This document shows, one piece after another, positions 1 through 7,384 of a stretch of DNA of 64,000 bases. Source of the DNA: Paenibacillus sp. PastM-3. Its GTDB lineage: Bacteria > Bacillota > Bacilli > Paenibacillales > Paenibacillaceae. The stretch covers positions 1-64,000 of the forward strand of contig NZ_JARXXP010000026.1 in the NCBI RefSeq assembly GCF_029893965.1, read 5' to 3'. A program made the translations under genes and the position numbers. Position 1 is the first letter of the stretch, and the number at the start of each line of letters is the position of its first letter. The notes under the pieces were generated by a model that had not been told where the DNA came from, did no database searches, and saw only the letters and a list, made by a program, of their open reading frames with translations.

Positions 1-288
1 ATCGGGTCGGTCAACACTTGCGTTAGATTCGCGACTTCCCCCTCGGGGGAATCTGTGCTTAAAAGAGTTTACACAAAATTATTGACAGACCCTCATTATA
101 GACGTTCCTGTTATAGGTGTTTTGTGAAAATATGAGTATTAGGCTCTCCAGTAAACGAAGCAGCGGCAGACAAGACTCGGAAAATAAAGTCTTAGGCTGC
201 CGCTGTTGTGTCGAGCACGTTTCTCGTGAGCACGATAGTCTTATATTTTAATTAGAATCGCTGCTTATAGTTGTGAGGCTTGCCGAAC
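1..288. other. Non-coding region with hairpins and a GTTAG box
   Basis: No coding sequence is supported here. A GTTAGAT box is at 22-28 and is followed by a short hairpin built on CCCCC/GGGGG (about 39-50). A long hairpin at about 160-206 pairs CAGCGGCAG with CTGCCGCTG and has an inner AAGACT/AGTCTT step, so it may be a terminator or a repeat stem. The sequence probably belongs to the repeat-rich spacer of the cassette-like region that continues to the right. Confidence 0.5.
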
Positions 289-364
289 ACCTAACGCAGT
301 GACGTCCCGACGGGCTTAGGGAGCTGGATGTGGTCACTCGCTTCTCAGAGTGATGGTGTTAGCC
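289..364 (-). repeat. attC-like cassette junction (76 bp)
   Basis: Read on the - strand, this stretch opens with GGCTAAC (364-358), which contains the stop codon of the nucleotidyltransferase gene, and closes with GCGTTAGGT (297-289). The outer boxes are CTAAC and GTTAG inverted repeats, and the interior contains two small hairpins (TCACTC/GAGTGA and CCCG/CGGG). Length, box sequence (RYYYAAC-like then GTTRRRY) and position directly at the 3' end of a gene match the layout of an integron attC site. This is a layout match only: no integrase is visible and the inner L boxes are not clear. Confidence 0.45.
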
Positions 365-1126
365 GAAGGAAGTTCTGGAAGCAGCCATTGCATTTAAGGC
401 GTTCTCAAAATAGCTATATACTTCATCTGCGATTCCCAGAAACTCTTCGACAAGTACATTACTATCCAAGTAACAGGCATACAGATAATCAACTAAAGCG
501 GAGTCAATCTCACAATAGTTTAATATGGCATTTTTCATCTTAAGAATGTCATCTTGCCATGTACCTGTATCTTCTAAAACCAAAGAGTATAATGCACGAA
601 TTAATCTCTTAGAGTAACCTTTAATATATCTAGTTTTCATTGTGTTATCACTAGCATTAGAAAGTAAACTATGTATATGTTCTACTTCCTCCTTGGTCTC
701 TGTATTTAAGTCTAAAATGAACGCTGGAGAAATCATTATCGGGGGTACTTTTTCACCAACGTCATGACCATATATGCAAACACAAATGATCTTTATCCAA
801 AAACCCCACTCATTCGGTTTACTTAATACATCGTCCATCGAGCAAATTATCGTATCAATCTTAGTTACTACCGGATACTCTTCCAATAGCCTGTCTTTAA
901 TATTTGACAATCTTTCGTGATCAATATCTTTGGGATTTACACATACAATAGTAAAGTCTGCATCTGACTTAAAAGGTTTAGCAGTTCCTTTGGGAATCGA
1001 GCCACACATATAAATGCTATGAATTGTACCTTTGAATTCGGTAAGTATATTATCGATATACTTATCAACAAAATCCTTATATTCACTTTGTATTACAATT
1101 CTATTGATAACTTTTTCTAATATCAT
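359..1126 (-). CDS. Nucleotidyltransferase-fold protein (aminoglycoside adenylyltransferase-like)
   Basis: The 255-residue protein has the nucleotidyltransferase signature GS (residues 42-43) followed by DAD (55-57), the metal-binding aspartates of the pol-beta fold used by aminoglycoside adenylyltransferases and MNT-type enzymes. The rest looks alpha-helical, as in two-domain antibiotic nucleotidyltransferases. The start is well supported by TTAGGAGGAG seven bases before the ATG. The stop codon lies inside a GTTAG box of the adjacent attC-like repeat, so the gene fits its unit very tightly. The function is probably NMP transfer to a small molecule; the substrate, drug or otherwise, cannot be told. 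Codon use is AT-rich, unlike the genes after 11 kb. Confidence 0.8.
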   Translation of the reverse strand: MILEKVINRIVIQSEYKDFVDKYIDNILTEFKGTIHSIYMCGSIPKGTAKPFKSDADFTIVCVNPKDIDHERLSNIKDRLLEEYPVVTKIDTIICSMDDVLSKPNEWGFWIKIICVCIYGHDVGEKVPPIMISPAFILDLNTETKEEVEHIHSLLSNASDNTMKTRYIKGYSKRLIRALYSLVLEDTGTWQDDILKMKNAILNYCEIDSALVDYLYACYLDSNVLVEEFLGIADEVYSYFENALNAMAASRTSFG

Positions 1127-1156
1127 ATAGACTCCTCCTAAACTAAGAACTTCTTT

Positions 1157-1302
1157 CGGCTAACGTCTTTCTGCGAATTTCGTAAATTCGTCACGACTTA
1201 AGTTATTCACGAAATCATTCAACTATCCTGCCCGTTAACGTAACGAGAGTCAGACGGTCCTTAAGCTCGGCTGCTTCTGTCTGTACTGAGCTACGGTTTT
1301 CC
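1157..1302. repeat. Type A intergenic repeat, copy 1 (core 1221-1302) with adjoining GGCTAAC box
   Basis: The core starts AACTATCCTGCCCGTTAACG (1221-1240) and ends just before GTTAG at 1303. It is closely similar to a second copy at 5721-5806: both share the first 24 bases, then AGAGTCAG, then CTGTCTGTACTGAGCTA near the right end. The middle can fold back on itself. On the left a GGCTAAC box (1158-1164) and a small AATTTCG/CGAAATT-type hairpin precede the core. The right boundary coincides with the stop codon of the next gene. Confidence 0.75.
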
Positions 1303-1303
1303 G

Positions 1304-1609
1304 TTAGCTGAATAATCTACGAAGAAATTTAATCCACTTGGGCTCATATGCTTCACTTATTGGAATCCCTGTATAATAACTATGATAAGGGTCCATGTCC
1401 CATAATTTCAAAAGCCCCTCGGGAACCTCATACTTAAATAAGGGTGAGCTATGGTCTGCTCTAATATAATACTCATCACATGCAACACAGTACAAAATCT
1501 GTGATTGATCAGAGGAATATGCATAAATACTAAGCTCAGTGCTACAGGCTTCGCATCGACGTATTCGATTACGATTTAGCAAATCGATAAATAACTTCAG
1601 ATTTACCAT
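1304..1609 (-). CDS. Small zinc-ribbon-like protein of unknown function
   Basis: About 101 residues with two CxxC pairs (residues 19/22 and 41/44 counted from the ATG at 1609) that would bind one zinc ion. I do not recognise the family. The C-terminus is rich in aromatic and basic residues. The start is uncertain: GGGGAG sits immediately before the ATG at 1609, so initiation could be at the upstream TTG (1624) or the downstream CTG (1600). The stop codon is inside the GTTAG box at 1303-1307, exactly where repeat A ends. The gene and its flank (1303-1743) form the unit that is absent at the equivalent A-B junction near 5807. Confidence 0.6.
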   Translation of the reverse strand: MVNLKLFIDLLNRNRIRRCEACSTELSIYAYSSDQSQILYCVACDEYYIRADHSSPLFKYEVPEGLLKLWDMDPYHSYYTGIPISEAYEPKWIKFLRRLFS

Positions 1610-1732
1610 CTCCCCATATAACAAGCAATATCGATTGCATACTTGTATTCTGTTACGAACCTAGCTTATCCTCATACCGTTCTCCGTTCAAAAAGGCATA
1701 TTCTTTTTCATATATTCGGGGTCTTCTCCACG

Positions 1733-1854
1733 CTATCCTGCCCGTTAGTTGAATAAGCATGCTTTCTTGTACTGCACAATATCTTCGTACTGTGTAACAA
1801 CTAACAGAATAATTTCTGTCAAGTAGACTTTCGATGGATTAAGCTAACAGGCAG
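1733..1854. repeat. Type B intergenic repeat, copy 1, with terminal inverted repeats
   Basis: The left end reads CTATCCTGCCCGTTAGTTG from 1733, and the right end is ATTAAGCTAACAGGCAG (1838-1854). The ends are imperfect inverted repeats of each other (CTGCCCGTTAG against CTGCCTGTTAG). The interior carries GTACTGCACAATATCTTCG followed by a second GTACTG. The same sequence recurs at 4204-4310 and 5806-5908. A CTAAC box also occurs internally at 1801-1805. Confidence 0.75.
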
Positions 1855-1923
1855 TTTATTTGATAATTATGGTGAACCAGGATTAGAATAGTAATATCAA
1901 ATAAATAAGAGGAGCACGGCATA

Positions 1924-2724
1924 ATGACTCAGGACGAAGTATTACAGGGCGGAAATGTTAACCTCATTGTCCGTAAGGAGAATACTGTTCTCCGCCCCAC
2001 TGGTTATTGGAGTCCGTCTGTTCACCAACTACTTATACATCTAGACAAGCAAAGCTTCGAGGGAGCACCAAGATTCCTAGGAATCGATGAATCTAATCGT
2101 GAAATATTAACATTCATTTCAGGGGAAGTTCCAGGAAACGATTACCCCGACCTTGAACCTTACATGTGGTCGGATGAAACACTTGTGGGTTTAGCACGCC
2201 TTTTATGTCGTTTCCATGATGCAACAGAAGGCTCTACTCTCATGACGAAGGGAAAATGGCAGCTTAGTTATAGTGATGATCATTGTTACGAAGTGATATG
2301 TCATAATGACGCTGCGTTGTACGATGTGGTCTTTCAAAAGGGGATTCCTGTAGCGCTGATTGATTTTGACATGGCTGGACCAGGTCCACGTATGTGGGAC
2401 ATTGCGTACACCCTCTATACATCGATTCCGCTTACGAGCTTCTCGCCTGATTATTTTTCGGGAAAAACGGTAGGGTACCAAACAGATTTACATTCTATGG
2501 AGCGCAGTCGACGAATTCACTTGTTTTTTGAATCGTATGGAACCCCCGTGCCTTATGACCTGCGTGAGTGGATTATCAAACGATTGACTACTATGTGCGA
2601 TACATTGAGAAATGGAGCCTCCGAAGGAAATCTTGCTTTTCAAAAGATGGTTGATGGGGGACACTTGGCCCACTATGAAAGCGAGATTCAATTTGTAACA
2701 GATCATTTCAAAGACTGGATATAG
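1924..2724 (+). CDS. Aminoglycoside phosphotransferase (APH) family kinase
   Basis: The 266-residue protein has the APH/choline-kinase fold signature: the Brenner-type catalytic motif CHNDAALYD (H127, D129) followed by LIDFDMAGPG, which supplies the metal-binding aspartate equivalent to the kinase DFG. The segment MWDIAYTLY after it is typical of APH(3')/Fub-type small-molecule kinases. The usual motif asparagine seven residues after the first catalytic position is replaced by aspartate. It likely phosphorylates a small hydroxyl compound; the substrate cannot be assigned. AAGAGGAG precedes the ATG by about nine bases. An ATTACGCTAACG box follows the stop by about ten bases, mirroring CGTTAGCGTAAT at 4992-5003. 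Confidence 0.85.
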   Translation: MTQDEVLQGGNVNLIVRKENTVLRPTGYWSPSVHQLLIHLDKQSFEGAPRFLGIDESNREILTFISGEVPGNDYPDLEPYMWSDETLVGLARLLCRFHDATEGSTLMTKGKWQLSYSDDHCYEVICHNDAALYDVVFQKGIPVALIDFDMAGPGPRMWDIAYTLYTSIPLTSFSPDYFSGKTVGYQTDLHSMERSRRIHLFFESYGTPVPYDLREWIIKRLTTMCDTLRNGASEGNLAFQKMVDGGHLAHYESEIQFVTDHFKDWI

Positions 2725-2761
2725 AATTAAGCATTACGCTAACGAGAAAATTCAGTTCAAT

Positions 2762-2816
2762 AAACCAACAGTAGTCTAGACTCTTTTTCTCAGTTTAAGA
2801 CAGCTGTTGGTTTTTA
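2762..2816 (+). terminator. Terminator-like hairpin after the APH-family gene
   Basis: AAACCAACAG (2762-2771) pairs with CTGTTGGTTT (2803-2812), followed by more T residues. The loop of about 30 bases is large and has its own weak internal pairing. Confidence 0.55.
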
Positions 2817-2846
2817 TATTGGAGTCCTCAAAACGAGCTCGTTTGG

Positions 2847-2941
2847 TCGAATGTGACATAAAACCTCCACTATCTTGTTCAACTAAATATCCTGCCCTAT
2901 CGTTGAATAAAAGCACCCGATCACATGGAACAGCTGCTTCC
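2847..2941. repeat. Type C intergenic repeat, copy 1 (degenerate, chimeric)
   Basis: The segment shares GTCGAATGTGACATAAAACC and the following AAGCACCCGATCA with the intact copies at 4861-4992 and 9731-9862. In the middle it carries TATCCTGCCC, the sequence that begins repeats A and B, so it looks like a C repeat recombined with an A/B end. An open frame over this stretch is only repeat sequence. The region 2942-3076 shows no other feature. Confidence 0.65.
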
Positions 2942-3076
2942 TTGGTATTATTGTTCTCATATTGCTTTAACGATTGAATACCAATTAATAGAAGAAGACC
3001 GTGGGATTGAGCATTCAATCACCTTTATTTATTTGCTTTGGTTTTACCATAATTAAAATTCTCCTGCCCTGTTCTC

Positions 3077-3826
3077 TTACATTCTCTTTGCTCTGCCATA
3101 TCTAATCGCATAACTATAATCCTCTCGGTCGTTTTGATCTGCCCTCTGGGCGGCTAACTCATAATCGTATGGAAGTAAAATATTCTCGAGAACCCATGAC
3201 TGATCATTTCGGCTTACAATCACATACTTTGCATGTGGTGTCTTTGATTCCATGTAATGAGGGTGGGGGGTGTCTTCAAAGTATGCTGGAAGCCCAACAC
3301 TTCCAGCATTAACAATCCATTTGCCATCTGGTAACCACACTGTTTTTTGTTTATGTGTATGACCGCAAAAAATTAGTTTTTGATCGACAAAGGCTAGTTC
3401 AGACATTAGTTTCGCTACGCTCTTTTCAACAACACCATGTATTGAAACTTCATCCAATAGATATTCGTCATCTGATAAAGGAGTCCCATGGCAGAATAAT
3501 AAATCATCAATAATACATGTTCTATTAAAAGTTTGAATCCAATGATTTATTTCTTGAGTCAGCAAAGGCTTTACATAATGAAAGGTCAATGAATCCATTT
3601 GATCTTGAAGCAAGTACCGGTCACAATTTCCCATAATGTTAGTTATATGGGGTCTCTTCATGAGCAATTCTGCAGTTTTAATAGGATCGATGGGACCGAA
3701 CAGTGTATCGCCTAAATTTACAATTGTTTTTATTCCGCGTGAATCTATATCATTAAGGACGGCTTCTAAAGCATAAGAGTTGCTGTGTATATCAGATATG
3801 ACAGCCATAGAACTACTTTTATTCAA
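3077..3826 (-). CDS. Calcineurin-like metallophosphoesterase
   Basis: The protein of about 249 residues has the ordered metal-ligand motifs of the calcineurin-like (YfcE/PrpE-type) phosphoesterases: a DIH near the start (SDIHSN), GDT, GNCD, a histidine in LFCHGTP and the paired histidines of FCGHTH, then NAGSVGLP. It would hydrolyse phosphomonoesters or diesters in the cytoplasm using two metal ions. The TTG at 3826 is preferred because GGTGAT lies five bases upstream; TTG 3832 and ATG 3808 are alternatives. A degenerate CTCCTGCCCTGTT, like the ends of repeats A and B, lies directly after the stop. It stands alone, not in an operon. Confidence 0.85.
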   Translation of the reverse strand: MNKSSSMAVISDIHSNSYALEAVLNDIDSRGIKTIVNLGDTLFGPIDPIKTAELLMKRPHITNIMGNCDRYLLQDQMDSLTFHYVKPLLTQEINHWIQTFNRTCIIDDLLFCHGTPLSDDEYLLDEVSIHGVVEKSVAKLMSELAFVDQKLIFCGHTHKQKTVWLPDGKWIVNAGSVGLPAYFEDTPHPHYMESKTPHAKYVIVSRNDQSWVLENILLPYDYELAAQRADQNDREDYSYAIRYGRAKRM

Positions 3827-4029
3827 CTGCAATCACCACTTTCTGTATGTTTATTAATAGTATCAAGTATTTTACTACTGAATTTAACCAATGTACGATT
3901 CGATTCTGCAGCCGTACACTATTTGTCACCCAAAATTCTCCGTCACTCATCAAGGTCTTCAAGCGCTGGAACTCATGTGACTGACGCGTGTACTCGGTTG
4001 AATGAGATCCTCTGATTGCTTGTAAAAGC

Positions 4030-4185
4030 TCATTTGGATACTTGCCAGACTACCATTCCACCAAAAGAAATAACTTGGAATGCATCCTTAGTGATATCCT
4101 CTATGCTTGAAGCGTAATAAATACTCCTCCCTATATCTTCCTTTCATAAAGCTATCTGCGGTTTCAATATTACCTTCTAATCCCG
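4030..4185 (-). pseudogene. Short gene remnant, C-terminal fragment with frame breaks
   Basis: The 546 bp between 3827 and 4372 hold no intact gene. On the - strand two frames together read like the end of a real protein: a first piece GNIETADSFMKGR, then after a frame change IEDITKDAFQVISFGGMVVW and a TGA at 4030-4032. Codon use looks protein-like but the family is not recognised. It may be the leftover of a cassette gene. The call is tentative. Confidence 0.3.
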
Positions 4186-4203
4186 AGGGCTTATAGCGTT
4201 AAA

Positions 4204-4315
4204 CTGCCCGTTAGTTGAATAAGCATGCTTTCTTGTACTGCACAATATCTTCGTACTGTGCAATAATCACTATGACTCTTAATGAAAAAACCTTTTAAGC
4301 TAGCGGGCAGGATAG
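4204..4315. repeat. Type B intergenic repeat, copy 2
   Basis: It starts CTGCCCGTTAGTTGAAT at 4204 and keeps TTGTACTGCACAATATCTTC and a second GTACTG in the interior as in copy 1. The right end, TTTAAGCTAGCGGGCAGGATAG (4295-4315 region), is the inverse of the CTATCCTGCCCGTTAG start of other copies. So the element is bounded by inverted copies of the same end sequence. Confidence 0.75.
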
Positions 4316-4372
4316 TATGGGTAACCATCTTGAAATAATTAGCGAGGTTAATTTAAGAAAAGGGCTGAGTAG

Positions 4373-4768
4373 ATGCTAAATGGAAAAATCTTAGGAATCG
4401 CATATAATGTAATTCCGGTTAAAGATGTAAAAAAATCTGCAGAATGGTTTGTCAGTCATTTTGGTTTTAACATCAGAAACGATAGGGGAAATTATTTAAG
4501 CTTATTTAGGGGCAATCGTCCAATAATTGATTTAATTGAATCTGATAATGAAACAAGAGCAGTTTTTGAAGTAAATGAACGGCAAAGGTGGATTGTAACA
4601 TTTTTTACAGATGATATTAGCTCATTACACATGAGGCTAACATCTGAGGGAGTTACGACCAGGCCAATTAGCAATGAAGGCATTTACGGCAAGTTTTTTG
4701 TTTTTGAAGACCTTGATGGAAATTTATTTGATGTATGGGAGCATAATGACTGTGAATTACTCTTTTGA
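4373..4768 (+). CDS. VOC superfamily protein (glyoxalase/bleomycin-resistance type)
   Basis: The 131-residue protein has the two beta-alpha-beta-beta-beta modules of the vicinal oxygen chelate fold: an N-terminal half beginning NVIPVKDVKKSAEWF and a C-terminal half with FVFEDLDGNLFDVWE. The final glutamate of FDVWE is the usual metal-ligand position. Such proteins are dioxygenases, isomerases, fosfomycin-type transferases or drug-binding proteins. The first metal-ligand position is not obvious, so it may bind rather than catalyse. AAAGGG upstream is a weak ribosome site for the ATG at 4373. It stands alone between repeats B2 and C2. Confidence 0.8.
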   Translation: MLNGKILGIAYNVIPVKDVKKSAEWFVSHFGFNIRNDRGNYLSLFRGNRPIIDLIESDNETRAVFEVNERQRWIVTFFTDDISSLHMRLTSEGVTTRPISNEGIYGKFFVFEDLDGNLFDVWEHNDCELLF

Positions 4769-4860
4769 GGCAGCAATCAACGGAATCATTTAGTTTAATA
4801 ACATAGCGGCAGTCTATGAGCTGCCGCAATATGCTATGATCCTGACCTTCCTATCCCTCT

Positions 4861-4997
4861 CTTACTGCGCAATATGCGTCGAATGTGACATAAAACCTCC
4901 ACTTATCTTGTTCAACTAACTGCTCGTTTGCTGAATAAAAGCACCCGATCATTGATCTGCTGCTTTCTCTGTATTACAAACTATCGTTTCCCGTTAG
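4861..4997. repeat. Type C intergenic repeat, copy 2, with attC-like outer boxes
   Basis: The 132 bp from 4861 to 4992 match 9731-9862 with about five differences. The inner part 4916-4997 (82 bp) begins CTAAC and ends GTTAG. Inside these, GTTTG (4926-4930) is complementary to CAAAC near 4977, and a strong central hairpin pairs AAAGCA with TGCTTT around GATCATTGATC. This nested R-L-stem-L-R pattern resembles an attC site. A further hairpin (AGCGGCAG/CTGCCGC) at about 4806-4830 lies between the VOC gene and this repeat. The stretch 4998-5086 holds no gene. Confidence 0.7.
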
Positions 4998-5086
4998 CGT
5001 AATGATGTTGGATTCGATCCGAGGGCCGAATGTCTCGAAGCGTGAATGTGGTGTTATATTAAGTCCCCTGACTTCTTGAGTTGCTC

Positions 5087-5626
5087 TTAAAATTGATTCT
5101 TGTTCTTAGTTAATTTACTAAATAAAGTCTTAGAAAGTCTCAGTTGATCCTCCAAGACAAATAAATCTCCCCCGACTTCTTCACGATCCTTCAAATTCAA
5201 AACAAGTGTTTCAGATAACTTATATATACTTGTAAATACTTCATTGAACCTGCAGTAAATATTCTTGGATATTAGTTTTCCTTCCTTTGAAAATATTGAA
5301 TAAATTATGTTCCTGTGATTCTTAACATTCCTTTGAACTAATTTTATTGATAAAACTTCATTGTCAACTAATTGAAATGTTATGAAGTTATTTGTATCAG
5401 GATAAAAATATACATGACGTTCCGAAATTGTATTACTTTTTGAAATTAGTAACCTCAATTCTTTCAACATAAATCTCAAAGTTGTAATTGGAAGACCATT
5501 GTAATTTCTAGTCGGAAAAGTGAGGTCTGCTGTTTCAATGAAAAATTCAGTCATAAAAGTACTGTGTTCATGAGAGAAAAATATGTGACTTTGATCTATC
5601 TTGAATTCAAGTGCAGTTAGTTTCAC
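5087..5626 (-). CDS. Hypothetical protein
   Basis: This is a 179-residue AT-rich open frame that I do not recognise. It has no signal peptide and no membrane segment. It is beta-rich in the first two thirds and ends in a lysine-rich helix (LFSKLTKNKNQF). The GTG at 5626 has only a weak AGTGAT upstream, three bases away, so the start is uncertain. It lies between repeats C2 and A2-B3 like the other single-gene units, and its length and amino-acid composition make it a credible gene rather than a chance frame. Confidence 0.55.
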   Translation of the reverse strand: MKLTALEFKIDQSHIFFSHEHSTFMTEFFIETADLTFPTRNYNGLPITTLRFMLKELRLLISKSNTISERHVYFYPDTNNFITFQLVDNEVLSIKLVQRNVKNHRNIIYSIFSKEGKLISKNIYCRFNEVFTSIYKLSETLVLNLKDREEVGGDLFVLEDQLRLSKTLFSKLTKNKNQF

Positions 5627-5720
5627 TAAATCACTACTTTCAAATCGTTTATTAAGCTCTTAAGGGATTTCAATAATAACATATTACGAATATTTACTTG
5701 GATTATTCGTGAAGGTATTA

Positions 5721-5908
5721 AACTATCCTGCCCGTTAACGTAACAAGAGTCAGTCAGCCGGTTCTTGAGCCCGGCTGACTCTGTCTGTACTGAGCTATAG
5801 TCTCTCGTTAGTTGAATCTGCACGCTTTAATTTATTGCACAATATCTTCGTACTGTGTAACAATCTCTATGACTCTGGATGAAAAAGCTTCATTGAGCTA
5901 TCTGGCAG
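5721..5908. repeat. Fused type A and type B repeats (A copy 2, B copy 3)
   Basis: Repeat A (5721-5806) runs straight into repeat B (5807-5908) at GTTAGTTGAAT. The A part has a strong hairpin: AGTCAGCCGG pairs with CCGGCTGACT. The B part keeps GCACAATATCTTCGTACTGT and ends TTGAGCTATCTGGCAG. At 1221-1854 the same A and B repeats are separated by a 441 bp gene unit inserted at this GTTAG. No gene is seen in 5627-5977; an open frame over the A repeat is a shadow. Confidence 0.8.
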
Positions 5909-5920
5909 TTTACGCTAATT

Positions 5921-5962
5921 AAAAAAAAGCTCTGTCCCGCACGAATGCAGAATCAGAGCTTT
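5921..5962 (-). terminator. Rho-independent terminator of the DsbA-like/azoreductase pair
   Basis: On the - strand AAAGCTCTG pairs with CAGAGCTTT and is followed by a run of eight T residues. It sits 15 bases after the stop of the DsbA-like gene. Confidence 0.85.
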
Positions 5963-5977
5963 CCTTCTCTACAGATT

Positions 5978-6652
5978 TTAACAGCCGTTCTTATTATCCA
6001 GTGAACAATGTTCCTCTGATGTATTTTGTAATACATTTGTTTGGGTCAAGCGTTCTTCAATCTCCTCGATGCTCATAGCACCGCCTAGTGAGATCAACTT
6101 ATTACCGTTACGTAGGAGTAAGCTGGGAAAGCTATTTATCCCAAGTTGCCTTACTTTTGCGAAATCTGCACGGGCTGCTCTTACTGCCGCTAGGTCAACC
6201 AATAGTTTCAGAACTGCGTCTGGATCAATATTGTTAGCCATAGCAATTTTATAAAACGTTCCTGGATCACTAAGGCTCATACCCTCGTAGTAAAATGCAT
6301 GCTGCATGGCGGAGGCAAGATATATCGCACGATCAGGCGCTAGGGAACGCAAAGCGTTAAATCCGATTGCTGCCCGTTCAGAATCCAAAACGAAACTGCC
6401 CTCACTTAGGAGTTCCTCGTAAGCTGGTCCAAACTTAACACCAGTAAGTTGACTAATCCGCTTGTTTGCCTCTGGAATATGATGGAATGAACCGATAGAA
6501 AGAGTTCGATTACCAATAAATAGACCACCACTCAAAACAGTAAGTGGCAATTCGGGGTGATTTTCATGAAGACTGCGGATAGTTTTTGAAAACCCGTAAC
6601 ACCATCCACAGTAAGCATCCCATGCATAGATAAGTTCTTTATCAGTAGTCAT
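5978..6652 (-). CDS. DsbA/FrnE-like thioredoxin-fold oxidoreductase
   Basis: The 224-residue cytoplasmic protein has an N-terminal redox motif CGWC (C15/C18) and the cis-proline region NSFPSLLL near residue 187, with a helical insertion between, as in the DsbA-like FrnE/2-hydroxychromene-isomerase group. No signal peptide is present, so it acts inside the cell. The ATG at 6652 has AAAGGAG five bases upstream and is preferred over the longer open frame from 6673. It follows the azoreductase gene by about 60 bp in the same direction, ends in a terminator, and probably shares the Rrf2-controlled promoter. A role in thiol or quinone stress defence is inferred from this neighbourhood. Confidence 0.85.
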   Translation of the reverse strand: MTTDKELIYAWDAYCGWCYGFSKTIRSLHENHPELPLTVLSGGLFIGNRTLSIGSFHHIPEANKRISQLTGVKFGPAYEELLSEGSFVLDSERAAIGFNALRSLAPDRAIYLASAMQHAFYYEGMSLSDPGTFYKIAMANNIDPDAVLKLLVDLAAVRAARADFAKVRQLGINSFPSLLLRNGNKLISLGGAMSIEEIEERLTQTNVLQNTSEEHCSLDNKNGC

Positions 6653-6711
6653 AATGACTCCTTTCCAAATCAATTATTATTGACTCGCTCGTCAACAACT
6701 GTTTTTTGTAC

Positions 6712-7350
6712 TTAGAACGTTTGAGCAAGTTCTTTTGCACGTCGGATAGCATCTTCCTTAATTTCTTGTGCTTTATCGTGAGCTTTATTGTGACCCTCAA
6801 CGAACAATCCTTCGAAAGAAGGAATACCAAAGAAATTCATAATGACTTGGAGATGACGGTGCCCCATTTCAAGTTCTGATGCTGGTGCCTCAGAATAAAA
6901 TCCGCCGCGTGCTTGAATGTGTAGTGCCTTTTTGTCAGTTAAAAGACCTACAGGCTGCCCTTGTTCCGTGTATCTAAACGATTTACCAGCTACAGAGACT
7001 GCATCAATGTAAGCCTTCATAATAGGCGGATATGAGAAGTTCCAAAAAGGAGTAACAAATACATATTTATCAGCCTGGATAAATTGATCAGACAATTCAG
7101 CAAGTCGTGTTACTTTAGCTTGTTCCTCTTCTGATAATTGACTGAATTCTGTACCTGAACTAAGTTTTCCCCAACCGCTAAATACATCTGCGTCGATATA
7201 GGGGATATACTCTTTATATAAATCAACTGCGATTACTTCATCCTGTGGGTTAACGTCTTTGTAGGATTCAATAAACGTGTTGCCAACAGTCATGCTGTAT
7301 GACTGAGTTTCATCAAGTGGGTGTGCTGTGATATATAATACTTTTTCCAT
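6712..7350 (-). CDS. azoR: FMN-dependent NADH:quinone reductase / azoreductase (AzoR family)
   Basis: The 212-residue protein has a flavodoxin-like fold: TAHPLDETQSYS near the N-terminus binds FMN phosphate, FVTPFWNFSYPPIMKAYID is the flavin-ring loop, and ARGGFYSE is the second FMN contact, all typical of AzoR. The enzyme reduces quinones and azo compounds with two electrons from NADH and protects against electrophile stress. The ATG at 7350 is preferred: the upstream in-frame ATG at 7362 directly abuts the AAAGG ribosome site. It is transcribed divergently from the Rrf2 regulator through a promoter overlapped by a palindrome and is followed by the DsbA-like gene. Confidence 0.9.
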   Translation of the reverse strand: MEKVLYITAHPLDETQSYSMTVGNTFIESYKDVNPQDEVIAVDLYKEYIPYIDADVFSGWGKLSSGTEFSQLSEEEQAKVTRLAELSDQFIQADKYVFVTPFWNFSYPPIMKAYIDAVSVAGKSFRYTEQGQPVGLLTDKKALHIQARGGFYSEAPASELEMGHRHLQVIMNFFGIPSFEGLFVEGHNKAHDKAQEIKEDAIRRAKELAQTF

Positions 7351-7384
7351 AAATAGTATCATCCTTTATAATGTATTTGCGTCA

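Noticed and set aside
2776..3018. 80-residue open frame on the - strand
   Set aside because: It translates the terminator hairpin and the degenerate type C repeat; there is no ribosome site and the protein is low in sense.
5626..5823. 65-residue open frame upstream of the unknown protein gene
   Set aside because: It lies across repeat A copy 2, whose other copy is non-coding, so it is a shadow of the repeat.
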